DNA of 64,000 nt from NCBI RefSeq assembly GCF_050859025.1, contig NZ_CP138200.1, positions 248,001-312,000 on the forward strand, read 5' to 3'. Below are positions 41,605-49,681 of this stretch, one piece after another. The notes under the pieces are model-generated. The model saw nothing but the letters and a program-made list of their open reading frames with translations, was not told the DNA's origin and searched no databases. The position numbers and the translations under genes were made by a program. The stretch is from Wukongibacter sp050859025 (GTDB lineage: Bacteria; Bacillota; Clostridia; Peptostreptococcales; Caminicellaceae). Position 1 is the stretch's first letter. Each line of letters opens with the position of its first letter.

Positions 41605-41820
41605 ATGAAAAAAATGATCTTAATCGAAGGAATGAGCTGTCATCACTGTACTGGTAGAGTAGAAAGAGCTTTAAATGAACTAGACGGAGTTACAGTTGAA
41701 AGCAGCAGTGTAGATGAAAAAAATGTAATAGTAACTTTAGAAAAGGAAATTGACGAAAAGCTTATTAGAGAAACTGTAGATGATGCAGGATATGATGTAG
41801 TTGACATTAAAGAAATTTAA
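41605..41820 (+). CDS. copZ: Copper chaperone
   Basis: The 71-residue heavy-metal-associated domain protein carries GMSCHHCTGRVE (CxxC metal site) and should deliver Cu(I) to CopA. ATG 41596 is in frame, but the SD AAGGAAGG (41588-41595) places ATG 41605 at a better distance. It is the second gene of the copper operon, 33 bases after copA, and is followed by a strong terminator. Confidence 0.94.
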   Translation: MKKMILIEGMSCHHCTGRVERALNELDGVTVESSSVDEKNVIVTLEKEIDEKLIRETVDDAGYDVVDIKEI

Positions 41821-41827
41821 ACATTTT

Positions 41828-41870
41828 GGGAGTGTCTCATAAAGGTTTCTTATGAGACACTCCCTTTCTG
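41828..41870 (+). terminator. Terminator of the copper operon
   Basis: A perfect 15-bp stem GGGAGTGTCTCATAA / TTATGAGACACTCCC with a seven-base loop precedes TTTCTGTT. Confidence 0.92.
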
Positions 41871-41895
41871 TTAAGCTTTTTCAGAAGCCTTTATC

Positions 41896-42324
41896 TTATA
41901 TTATTATCTTGTTCTCAATAGGACTAGAAAGAATAAGGTTGGTTTGAGTAGTTCCAAATTTTTTTAAATCATCAATCAGCTTTTCTAACTCTTCCATATT
42001 TTCTACCATAACTTTTATTATCATACAATCTCCACCGGTTACATGATGACATTCAATAATACTATTTTTATTAGGAGCAAATTCTAAAAATCTTTTATAA
42101 TTTTCAGCTCTTATAGCAATACTTATAAGGGATTTTATACTTTTGTTAAGCTTATCTGCGTTAACGGTAGCTCTATAACCAGTAATTACCCCACTCTCTT
42201 CAAGTCTTTTAACCCTTTCTGATACAGCTGGAGAAGTAAGGCCAACCTCTTTACCAAGATCCTTCATTGATATTCTGCCATCTAATTGCAATATTTCTAA
42301 TATTTTCATATCCGTAGAATCCAT
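41896..42324 (-). CDS. Lrp/AsnC-family transcriptional regulator
   Basis: The 142-residue product has an N-terminal HTH (MKILEILQLDGRISMKDLGKEVGLTSPAVSERVKRLEESGVI) and a C-terminal RAM domain (IIECHHVTGGDCMIIKVMVENMEELEKLIDDL). AGGAGG before ATG 42324 sets the start. It is divergent from the carboxyltransferase-aspartate aminotransferase operon, so it probably regulates that operon and may sense aspartate or another amino acid. It is clearly distinct from the glnA-linked paralog at 5414. Confidence 0.92.
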   Translation of the reverse strand: MDSTDMKILEILQLDGRISMKDLGKEVGLTSPAVSERVKRLEESGVITGYRATVNADKLNKSIKSLISIAIRAENYKRFLEFAPNKNSIIECHHVTGGDCMIIKVMVENMEELEKLIDDLKKFGTTQTNLILSSPIENKIII

Positions 42325-42511
42325 AAGAAACCTCCTGTTTAAATAATAAAGAAAACACACAAATTAACTTAAATATTAAAGCAATATAATTATAACACTT
42401 TATTTGAAAACTGTACACAGATGATATTGGTTGATAAAATGTTGGTATAAGGTAATAATATTTCGAATAGAAAAAGGGAGAAAAGCCCTTATGAATATAG
42501 GAGGTATTTAT

Positions 42512-43909
42512 ATGGCTAAGGTAAAAATAACGGAAACTATTTTAAGAGATGCCCATCAATCTTTAATTGCTACTAGAATGAAAACAGAAGAAATGATACC
42601 AATTTTAGAGAAACTAGATGAAGCAGGATATTACTCATTAGAGATGTGGGGAGGAGCTACATATGATGCTTCTCTGAGATTCCTAAATGAAGATCCTTGG
42701 GAAAGACTTAGAACAATAAGAAAAAAAGTTAAAAAGACAAACCTGCAAATGCTTTTAAGAGGACAAAATATTCTAGGATACAAGCATTATGCCGATGATG
42801 TTGTTGAAGAATTTGTAAAAAGAGCAGTTGGAAACGGAATTGATATAATTAGAATATTTGATGCATTAAACGATATAAGAAATCTTAAAGTAGCTTTAGA
42901 AACCACAAAAAAAGAGGGAGCACATGCACAAGCAGCTATATCATATACTATAAGCCCTGTTCATACTACAGATACCTATATAAAACTAGCCAAAGATATG
43001 GAGAATATGGGTGCGGATTCAATATGTATAAAGGATATGTCAGGTCTTTTAACTCCATACTATGCATATGAGCTTATAACTGCACTTAAAGGAGCAGTTA
43101 AGATACCACTTGAGCTACATTCCCATGCAACTAGCGGGTTGGCATCAATGACTTACCTTAAGGGAATTGAGGCCGGTGTAGACATTATTGATACTGCCAT
43201 ATCTCCCTTTGCATTAGGAACATCACAGCCGCCTACAGAGTCTTTCGTAGCAACTCTAGAGAATACGGGATTTGACACTGGAATAAAGCTTGATAAGCTT
43301 AATGAAATCGCTGAATACTTTAAGCCTATAAGAGAGAAGAGTATGGAAAGTGGTCTTTTAAATCCTAAGGTTCTTGGTGTAAACATCAATACATTAATAT
43401 ATCAAGTTCCAGGAGGAATGCTTTCAAACCTTGTATCTCAACTTAAAATGCAAAATGCCCTTGATAAATTTGATGAGGTGTTAAAGGAAGTACCAAGAGT
43501 AAGAGAAGATTTAGGATATCCACCACTAGTAACTCCAACCAGCCAAATTGTTGGAACTCAAGCAGTATTAAACGTTATAACTGGCGAAAGATATAAAATG
43601 ATTCCAAAGGAAGTAAAGGCTTATGTTAAGGGTATGTATGGCAAGCCTACAGTACCGATAAAGGAAGAAATAGTTAAAAAAATAATTGGCGATGAAGAAG
43701 TAATAACATGCAGACCAGCGGATTTAATTAAGCCCGAATTACAGTCCATAAGAAATGAAATGAAAGAATACCTAGAGCAAGAAGAAGATGTATTATCATA
43801 TGCATTATTCCCACAAGTAGCAACAAACTACTTTAAATACAGACGCGCTTTAAAGTATAATATTGATAGTGAAGTTGTAGATATGAGTCAAAAAGTATAT
43901 GCCGTATAA
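42512..43909 (+). CDS. oadA: Oxaloacetate decarboxylase alpha / pyruvate carboxylase subunit B-type carboxyltransferase
   Basis: The 465-residue product is the carboxyltransferase subunit that moves a carboxyl group between oxaloacetate and biotin. Motifs include ILRDAHQSLIATRM with the metal-binding Asp, EMWGGATYDASLRFLNEDPW, CIKDMSGLLTP, LELHSHATSG (metal ligands) and GTSQPPTESF. It ends after the PYC/OADA conserved domain without the biotinyl EAMKM domain, so biotin carrier must come from another gene. The frame opens at 42431, but AGGAGGT before ATG 42512 sets the start. An aspartate aminotransferase gene follows, implying flux to or from aspartate. Confidence 0.9.
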   Translation: MAKVKITETILRDAHQSLIATRMKTEEMIPILEKLDEAGYYSLEMWGGATYDASLRFLNEDPWERLRTIRKKVKKTNLQMLLRGQNILGYKHYADDVVEEFVKRAVGNGIDIIRIFDALNDIRNLKVALETTKKEGAHAQAAISYTISPVHTTDTYIKLAKDMENMGADSICIKDMSGLLTPYYAYELITALKGAVKIPLELHSHATSGLASMTYLKGIEAGVDIIDTAISPFALGTSQPPTESFVATLENTGFDTGIKLDKLNEIAEYFKPIREKSMESGLLNPKVLGVNINTLIYQVPGGMLSNLVSQLKMQNALDKFDEVLKEVPRVREDLGYPPLVTPTSQIVGTQAVLNVITGERYKMIPKEVKAYVKGMYGKPTVPIKEEIVKKIIGDEEVITCRPADLIKPELQSIRNEMKEYLEQEEDVLSYALFPQVATNYFKYRRALKYNIDSEVVDMSQKVYAV

Positions 43910-43931
43910 TGCGATAAAGGGGAGAGTAATT

Positions 43932-45122
43932 ATGAACAAGAACTTATCTAGGAAAAATGGAGCAATATCTCCATCAGTAACATTAGCTATCACAGCTAAA
44001 GCAAAAAAAATGAAAGCCGATGGTATTGATGTAATTAGCTTCAGTGCGGGAGAACCAGACTTCAAAACACCTGAACATATTAGAAAAGCAGCCATAGAGG
44101 TAATAGAAAAGGGAGCTATAGGATATACGGCTTCAGCTGGTTTACCACAGCTAAAGGAAGCTATATGTGGGAAACTAAGGGAAGACAATAATTTAGAATA
44201 CTTACCTGAAAATATAGTTGTTTCAAATGGAGCAAAGCATTCATTGTTTAACACTCTTCAGGCAATATGTAATCCTGGAGATGAAGTAATTATTGCTGTT
44301 CCATATTGGGTTAGCTATCCTGCAATGGTAAAAATGTCAGATGCAGAGCCAATTTTCGTTGAAACCTTAGAGGAAAATGGATTTAAATATACAATAGAAG
44401 AATTAACAAAGGCAATTAACGAGAAAACAAAAGCAATAATTTTAAACAGCCCTAACAATCCTACAGGAACAATCTACACAGAAGAAGAGCTTAAGCAAAT
44501 TGCAGAGCTTGCAGTAAAACATAATATTTACGTTATATCCGATGAAATTTATGAGAAATTGACCTATGAAGGAAGTCATGTGAGCATCGCTTCCCTTGGT
44601 GAAGATATTAAGAAGCTTACAATCGTAATAAATGGTATGTCAAAGGCCTATGCAATGACTGGATGGAGAATAGGTTACTTAGCTGCCGATCAGGAAATAG
44701 CAAAGATTATTACAAATGTTCAAAGTCATGCTACCTCCAATCCAAATACAATAGCCCAATATGCTAGTATGGAAGCTTTAAATGGAGATCAAGAGCCTAT
44801 AGAGCAAATGGTAAAGGCCTTTGATGAAAGAAGGAAGTACATGGTTGAAAGAATCAATGCTATAGAAAATCTATCATGTAGAATGCCAAAGGGAGCCTTT
44901 TACGTTATGGTTAACATATCAAAGCTTATTGGTAAAACTCTAGATGGAAAGAGTATTGGAAGCTCTATGGACTTTGCAGAGTACCTTTTAGAAAAGGCTG
45001 AGGTTGCAGTAATACCGGGGTCAGGATTTGGAGCAGATAACTACGTTAGACTTTCTTATGCCACTTCCCTTGAAAACATAAAAGAAGGATTAAATAGAAT
45101 TGAAAATGCAATAGCAAAGTAA
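43932..45122 (+). CDS. aspB: Aspartate aminotransferase (class I, PLP)
   Basis: It interconverts aspartate and oxaloacetate. The 396-residue product fits subgroup Ib aspartate aminotransferases: ISFSAGEPDFKTPEH, NSPNNPTGT with the cofactor-contacting Asn, SDEIYEKLTYEG, and the PLP lysine in NGMSKAYAMTGWRIGYL. GGGGAGAG precedes ATG 43932, 22 bases after the carboxyltransferase gene. Together the two genes form an oxaloacetate-aspartate module controlled, probably, by the divergent Lrp regulator. Confidence 0.93.
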   Translation: MNKNLSRKNGAISPSVTLAITAKAKKMKADGIDVISFSAGEPDFKTPEHIRKAAIEVIEKGAIGYTASAGLPQLKEAICGKLREDNNLEYLPENIVVSNGAKHSLFNTLQAICNPGDEVIIAVPYWVSYPAMVKMSDAEPIFVETLEENGFKYTIEELTKAINEKTKAIILNSPNNPTGTIYTEEELKQIAELAVKHNIYVISDEIYEKLTYEGSHVSIASLGEDIKKLTIVINGMSKAYAMTGWRIGYLAADQEIAKIITNVQSHATSNPNTIAQYASMEALNGDQEPIEQMVKAFDERRKYMVERINAIENLSCRMPKGAFYVMVNISKLIGKTLDGKSIGSSMDFAEYLLEKAEVAVIPGSGFGADNYVRLSYATSLENIKEGLNRIENAIAK

Positions 45123-45144
45123 ATAAGATAATGTTGTACTAGAG

Positions 45145-45171
45145 AAGCTAGCCTTAAGGGTTAGCTTTTTT
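45145..45171 (+). terminator. Intrinsic terminator after aspB
   Basis: AAGCTAGCC pairs with GGGTTAGCTT around TTAA and is followed by TTTTTAG. Confidence 0.85.
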
Positions 45172-45302
45172 AGTTTTGAGATTTAAAAATTCAACCTTTT
45201 ATAAATTTAATTAGAGTTTAGATAATTTAAGGGATATAGGGATATGAAAACACTTTAATATATGGTAGGATGTCTGTACTGTAGTTTGATTAAATTATAA
45301 TA

Positions 45303-45380
45303 ATGAAAACTATTAAGTTAAGGGTGGAAAAAACTGATGAAGAGTTAAAAGTAGTCGAGAAAGAACAGACAAGTTCGTAA
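45303..45380 (+). CDS. Possible 25-residue peptide
   Basis: ATG 45303 opens a short charged frame (MKTIKLRVEKTDEELKVVEK...) ending at a strong terminator stem. It lacks a clear SD, so it is weakly supported and may be the relic of a longer gene. Confidence 0.2.
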   Translation: MKTIKLRVEKTDEELKVVEKEQTSS

Positions 45381-45406
45381 AAAACTAACGAACTTGTCTG
45401 TTTTTT
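45364..45406. terminator. Long hairpin terminator
   Basis: AACAGACAAGTTCGT pairs perfectly with ACGAACTTGTCTGTT over a nine-base loop, followed by TTTT on the right. Confidence 0.85.
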
Positions 45407-45537
45407 ATATATCTGGAAGCACACATTTTCCTTCTGTTATATATTTGAATATTTTTACAGTTTTAGACAAATGATTATTAAATTCTTTTTCAAGCTTATT
45501 TAGTGCCCTTTAATATTATCCCATCTAAATTACTCAT
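45405..45537 (-). pseudogene. N-terminal fragment of a sigma factor gene
   Basis: From ATG 45537 the frame reads MSNLDGIILKGTK and stops. Shifting by one base gives ALNKLEKEFNNHLSKTVKIF, and then a stop. These two pieces line up with MILKDSKALKMLEQNFNDYLFKACL of the sigma factor at 37255-37791. An SD-like AGCGGAGGATAAT precedes the ATG. Region 4 is absent. It is a frameshifted and truncated copy. Confidence 0.6.
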
Positions 45538-45645
45538 ATTATCTATTATCCTCCGCTTGTAAAATGCTTTTTAATATGTAATCAAGAGACTATGAGTAAA
45601 TTATTAAATTATACAATTAATTATACTAGAAAAACTCTTGCTATA

Positions 45646-45683
45646 CCGGCACACTTCCGGCATTTTTCCGGCGATAAACCGGC
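45646..45683. promoter_or_regulatory. Four 11-bp iterons (CCGGC) upstream of the sigma-54 activator
   Basis: CCGGC occurs at 45646, 45657, 45668 and 45679, exactly 11 bp apart, with AT-rich spacers (ACACTT, ATTTTT, GATAAA, AGACTT). GC-rich words on this AT-rich background, on one face of the helix, look like a multimeric protein-binding site. The closest gene is the enhancer-binding protein 113 bp downstream, the most likely ligand. Confidence 0.6.
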
Positions 45684-45795
45684 AGACTTAAAACAAATCA
45701 TAAAACCTTACAAATTTTTTCAAAATACTTGCACAAATATCCTGTGTAGTAGATAATAACAACAAAGACAAAACGTGTACAAGGAGTGCATAGAT

Positions 45796-47826
45796 TTGAA
45801 AAAAATAGTTGTTATAAGTATGGGGTCGGAAACCAGTAAAAATATATGTACACAAATTAAAAGGCTGATTGGTGATAGAGCGGAGATTGAAGGATACACA
45901 CTTCAGGATGATATTTCAAAAGGATTTAAAGATTGTCTAGTGCTTATTACAAGCTACTTAGTAGAAAAAATAGCACTTACAAAACTTCAACATGGAACTA
46001 AATACATAGTGGCAAGGAGAGTAATTAACTATCAGCATTTGAGAGCTGTCATATCTATACCAGAGGGAACGGAAGTACTGTTAGTTAATGACAATAAGAA
46101 TACATGCTACACGGCTATTGAACAACTAAAGAAATTAGGTGTTAGTCATATAAATTATCATCCATACTATCCAGGAATAGAGGATTACAAAGAGCTTAAA
46201 TTAGCAGTGACCGTAGGAGAACCCCATTTGGTCCCTAGATGTGCAGAAAAAATAATTGATATAGGCACGAGGCAGATTGACATTACTACCCTTGTAGAAA
46301 TACTCAACAAATTAGACCTGATGGAGGAAAAGGGGGACATTATTTCATCACATTTCGTAAGAGATATAGTAAATCTATCAAAGCAATATAACAGTATAGC
46401 AGAGAGATCATTGGAACTAAAGAACATGTTTCAAACAATTATAGAAAATTCCAGCGATGGAATTGTATATATGGATATAGACGGGAAAATTTCCGTTGCT
46501 AACGAGGTTCTAGTTTCTATTTTAAGAAAAAAAAGGGATGAGATAGTTGGGAAAAATATTGAAGACATATTACCTAAATTAAAGAAATGGAAGGTTAAAG
46601 AAGTCGAAAGCGATATTGTTAAACTTTTTGGAAAAGAGGTAGTTGCCATAAAAGCCCCGGTAAAAAGAAAAAATCAGACTATTGGATACATGATTACTAT
46701 TGAGGATGTAAATAAAATTAAAAAAATTGAACATGAGCTAAGAAGAAAAAATAGAAGATCTGAACATAATGCAACCTATAATTTTGATGATATAATATGC
46801 AAAAGTGATTCGATGAAAAGGACCATTGAATTAGCTAAGAAGCTAGCCTTGAGTAATTCTACAATATTAATACAAGGAGAAAGCGGAACGGGAAAGGAAT
46901 TTTTTGCTCAGGCTATACATGGATTTTCAAATAGAAAAAATGGCCCATTTGTTCCCTTAAATTTTGCAGCATTATCGGTTAATCTCCTTGAAAGCGAACT
47001 CTTTGGATACGAGGAAGGAGCCTTTACAGGAGCCAAAAAAGGCGGAAAATCAGGTCTGTTTGAAGAGGCACATGGTGGGACAATTTTTCTTGACGAGATA
47101 GGAGATGCTCCAATAGAATTTCAAGCAAGATTATTGAGAGTACTGCAGGAAAAACAGGTAAGGCGTGTAGGGGGAACTAAGCTAATTCCAATAGATGTCA
47201 GAGTAATCACAGCAACAAATAGAAACCTAAAGGAAGAAGTTGAAAAAGGGAATTTTAGGCAAGACCTGTTTTATAGATTAAATGTGCTACCCCTAGATAT
47301 TCCGAGTTTAAGGGAGAGAAAGGAGGATATTCCTCTATTACTGCAACATTACCTAAATAGATTTACCAATGAAAAAATAAGAAGTATAAATAACTTTTTT
47401 TCAGATGAGGGACTTGATTACCTAGGGGGATATAGATGGCCTGGCAATGTCAGGGAACTAGTAAATGTTATAGAATACTTAGTAAATATAAAGGATGATG
47501 AAACCTTAATAAGCATAAAAGACCTTCCATCATATGTTGTCGGTGAATTTGAGAAAAACTATTATGCTCCAACTGTAGAAGTTATGGATAAGAATATACT
47601 CTGGCTATTAGGAGTAATAAGGGAAAAGGACGGAATAGGACGTAGAGGATTAACTGAGATTGCTAGGATAAGTGGGGTAGAAATGGGAGAAGGGAAGATA
47701 AGAAGCTTAATGAAGTCTATGGAGGCTTCAGGTCTTATAGAAATAAAGCGAGGAGTAAAGGGCAGTCTTATTACAGAAAAGGGATTACAAGCTTTAATAA
47801 ACTTTAAAGGGATGAAAAAGGGATAA
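45796..47826 (+). CDS. Sigma-54-dependent transcriptional activator
   Basis: The 676-residue enhancer-binding protein has an N-terminal ~190-residue ligand-sensing domain of PrpR-like appearance (INYHPYYPGIEDYKELKLAVTVGE), a PAS domain (about 205-310), a sigma-54 AAA+ domain (Walker A GESGTGKE, EGAFTGAKKGG for sigma-54 contact, FLDEIGDAPIEFQ, GYRWPGNVREL), and a C-terminal winged-helix-like segment (GLTEIARISGVEMGEGKIRSLMKSMEASGLIEIKRG) instead of the usual Fis helix. TTG 45796 follows AAGGAGTG; an upstream GTG overlaps the SD. The racemase downstream has a sigma-54 promoter, so this protein probably activates it. Confidence 0.9.
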   Translation: MKKIVVISMGSETSKNICTQIKRLIGDRAEIEGYTLQDDISKGFKDCLVLITSYLVEKIALTKLQHGTKYIVARRVINYQHLRAVISIPEGTEVLLVNDNKNTCYTAIEQLKKLGVSHINYHPYYPGIEDYKELKLAVTVGEPHLVPRCAEKIIDIGTRQIDITTLVEILNKLDLMEEKGDIISSHFVRDIVNLSKQYNSIAERSLELKNMFQTIIENSSDGIVYMDIDGKISVANEVLVSILRKKRDEIVGKNIEDILPKLKKWKVKEVESDIVKLFGKEVVAIKAPVKRKNQTIGYMITIEDVNKIKKIEHELRRKNRRSEHNATYNFDDIICKSDSMKRTIELAKKLALSNSTILIQGESGTGKEFFAQAIHGFSNRKNGPFVPLNFAALSVNLLESELFGYEEGAFTGAKKGGKSGLFEEAHGGTIFLDEIGDAPIEFQARLLRVLQEKQVRRVGGTKLIPIDVRVITATNRNLKEEVEKGNFRQDLFYRLNVLPLDIPSLRERKEDIPLLLQHYLNRFTNEKIRSINNFFSDEGLDYLGGYRWPGNVRELVNVIEYLVNIKDDETLISIKDLPSYVVGEFEKNYYAPTVEVMDKNILWLLGVIREKDGIGRRGLTEIARISGVEMGEGKIRSLMKSMEASGLIEIKRGVKGSLITEKGLQALINFKGMKKG

Positions 47827-47952
47827 AGGGATAGAAAAAGGGAAAAATTTGACCCTTTACTCCTTGCGATAAATAATCTTTTTCGGAATAAAGTTTATAA
47901 ATCATAAGGAAATAAGAGCTGACTCATAAATGTATTACATGATATCAGTTAC

Positions 47953-48018
47953 AGGGTGTTTCAGAAATAATGAAGCTTAAGGGTCTGAAAATTCATTAAT
48001 CTGAGACATCCTTTTTTT
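47953..48018 (+). terminator. Intrinsic terminator after the activator gene
   Basis: AGGGTGTTTCAGA pairs with TCTGAGACATCCT, with inner ATTA pairing, and precedes T7. Confidence 0.75.
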
Positions 48019-48073
48019 GAAATATTTCGGCATGATCTTAGGAAACTATTAGTAAAATTAGTAGTGAAAACTA

Positions 48074-48090
48074 TTGGCACAATTATTGCA
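48074..48090 (+). promoter_or_regulatory. Sigma-54 promoter of the racemase gene
   Basis: TTGGCAC-AATTA-TTGCA matches the -24/-12 consensus with the invariant GG (48076-48077) and GC (48088-48089) ten bases apart. It faces the racemase gene, although two palindromic repeats now fill the ~285-bp leader. The adjacent gene encodes a sigma-54 activator. Confidence 0.85.
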
Positions 48091-48158
48091 ATATTCTCTA
48101 TATAAAAGTAAATTTATGCTTTTATCTAGGGTTAATATAGTAGATCAGGTGAAACTAT

Positions 48159-48262
48159 TATAGAGAGTTCCAAGTAAATCTTAATTTATACATATTAAAA
48201 TATCCGATGAATCTTAGGATTTTTGATGTGTATAAATTAAAGTTTTGACTGGAATCTCTATA
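48159..48262. repeat. 104-bp palindromic element, family B, copy 4
   Basis: A full copy with TATAGAG and CTCTATA ends and inner AATATCCGATGAATCTTAGGA as in copy 1. It lies in the leader between the sigma-54 promoter and the racemase start. Confidence 0.85.
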
Positions 48263-48340
48263 GCTTATACACATCAAAATCTCTCAGAAACATCGAGTAT
48301 TTTTATAGGTATAAGCTAGGTTCTGATATATGAACTCTAA
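48259..48340. repeat. Partial palindromic element of family A/B type
   Basis: It adjoins the previous element through TATA. ATACACATCAAAA and CTCAGAAACATCGAGTATTTTTATAGG recall families B and A respectively. The left terminal arm is missing (TATAGCTTATAC..GTATAAGCTA). Confidence 0.6.
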
Positions 48341-48376
48341 ACATTAGAAATAGATATAAAGAGAGGGAGAGCCGGG

Positions 48377-49078
48377 ATGAAAACAATAGGTATATTGGGG
48401 GGAATGGGACCGCTTGCAACAGCAGATTTATTTAGAAAAATTATAACCCTAACAGATGCAGAAAGTGACAATGAGCATATTGAAATAATAGTAGAAAACA
48501 ATACGAAAATACCCGATAGAACAGACCATATAATAAATAATGGAGAAGATCCAACAAAGCATATGATAAAATCGGCAATACGTTTAGAAATGATGGGTGT
48601 GGACGTTATAGTCATGCCCTGCAATACAGCCCATTATTTTTATGATGAAATCATAAAGTATATTGATATACCCTTTATGAATATGATAGTTGAGACAGCA
48701 AATAAAGCGAAAGAGCTATATCCAGATACTAAAAAAATAGGACTATTGGCCACTGAAGGGACATGTAAGGCAGGAATTTATGATAAAGTATTTGAACAAT
48801 ATGATTTAGAATTAGTAAAGCCTGATGAAGATCACCAAAAGTATGTTACAGAATTAATCTATGATATAAAAAGAGGAAAAACAGACATAGATCTTACCAA
48901 CTTTAGAACTACTCTAGAAGCACTAAAAAGACGAGAGGCAGAGCTTTTCATTCTAGGATGTACAGAGCTGCCTGTGGCCTTTCAGATGTTTAATATAGAT
49001 GAAAGGTGTATAGATCCTACTAAAATACTTGCCTGTAGTGCAATCGAATTTGTTGGAAAAAATATAAAAAGCCTATAG
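48377..49078 (+). CDS. Aspartate/glutamate racemase family protein
   Basis: This cofactor-independent racemase uses two cysteines. The 233-residue product has GGMGPLATADLF at the N-terminus, the first catalytic Cys in VMPCNTAHYFYDEI and the second in LGCTELPVAF. Family members racemise aspartate or glutamate. The ATG follows GAGAGGGAGAGCCGGG. It is expressed, most likely, from the sigma-54 promoter at 48074 under the adjacent activator, so D-amino acid formation or amino-acid catabolism would respond to that activator's ligand. Confidence 0.93.
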   Translation: MKTIGILGGMGPLATADLFRKIITLTDAESDNEHIEIIVENNTKIPDRTDHIINNGEDPTKHMIKSAIRLEMMGVDVIVMPCNTAHYFYDEIIKYIDIPFMNMIVETANKAKELYPDTKKIGLLATEGTCKAGIYDKVFEQYDLELVKPDEDHQKYVTELIYDIKRGKTDIDLTNFRTTLEALKRREAELFILGCTELPVAFQMFNIDERCIDPTKILACSAIEFVGKNIKSL

Positions 49079-49086
49079 AGAATGAA

Positions 49087-49161
49087 AATGTGACATGGGG
49101 ACTGACACATCTGACATAGGCTCTTCGCAGTATGTCTGGGTGTCTGTCACCGTGTCATATT
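49087..49161. repeat. Palindromic REP-like element
   Basis: ATGTGACATGGGGACTGACAC and GTGTCTGTCACCGTGTCATAT form an imperfect hairpin with CTGACATA / TATGTC inside and a CTCTTCGCAG tip. It is GC-richer than its surroundings and lies between the racemase and the convergent riboflavin operon. Only one copy was found here. Confidence 0.65.
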
Positions 49162-49218
49162 TTCCAAGCTCAAGAAAAAAACTAGCTATCTTGCGATTAT
49201 TTCACTGAGCCCCTTTAA

Positions 49219-49680
49219 CTAAATCTCCTTTAAGAGATTAGCCATCTCAATAGCTGTTACGGCAGCTTCATAACCCTTATTTCCAGCCTTTGTCCCAGAT
49301 CTTTCAATTGCTTGCTCAATGGTATCTGTAGTAAGGACTCCAAATACTACAGGAACTCCTGTGTCAAGGGATACAGAAGCTATGCCCTTTGAAACCTCAC
49401 TTGAAACGTAATCAAAATGAGGAGTTGCCCCCCTTATTACTGCACCTAAGCACATAACAGCATCGTATTTCTTAGACTGTGCCATTTTTTTTGCTACTAA
49501 TGGAATTTCAAATGCACCTGGAACCCAAACTATTTCAATATCATTTTCCTTAGTCCCATGTCTTTTCAAACCATCTAAGGCCCCGTCAAGAAGTTTACTT
49601 CCGATAAATTCGTTAAATCTTCCAATGATAATTCCAAATTTTTGTCCCTCAGATATTAGCTTGCCTTCATAGATTTTCAT
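49219..49680 (-). CDS. ribH: 6,7-dimethyl-8-ribityllumazine synthase
   Basis: It condenses the pyrimidine and 3,4-dihydroxy-2-butanone 4-phosphate to lumazine, the penultimate riboflavin step. The 153-residue product has family length and segments GIIIGRFNEFI, VWVPGAFEIP, CLGAVIRGATPHFDYV (catalytic His) and FGVLTTDTIEQAIERSGTKAGNKG. It is the last gene of the ribD-ribE-ribBA-ribH operon, with a GGAGGAG SD. Confidence 0.97.
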   Translation of the reverse strand: MKIYEGKLISEGQKFGIIIGRFNEFIGSKLLDGALDGLKRHGTKENDIEIVWVPGAFEIPLVAKKMAQSKKYDAVMCLGAVIRGATPHFDYVSSEVSKGIASVSLDTGVPVVFGVLTTDTIEQAIERSGTKAGNKGYEAAVTAIEMANLLKEI

Positions 49681-49681
49681 A

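Noticed and set aside
45700..45795. Possible sigma-54 promoter for the activator gene (TTGCACAAATATCC).
   Set aside because: The GG and GC positions do not match the -24/-12 consensus, unlike the clear site at 48074.
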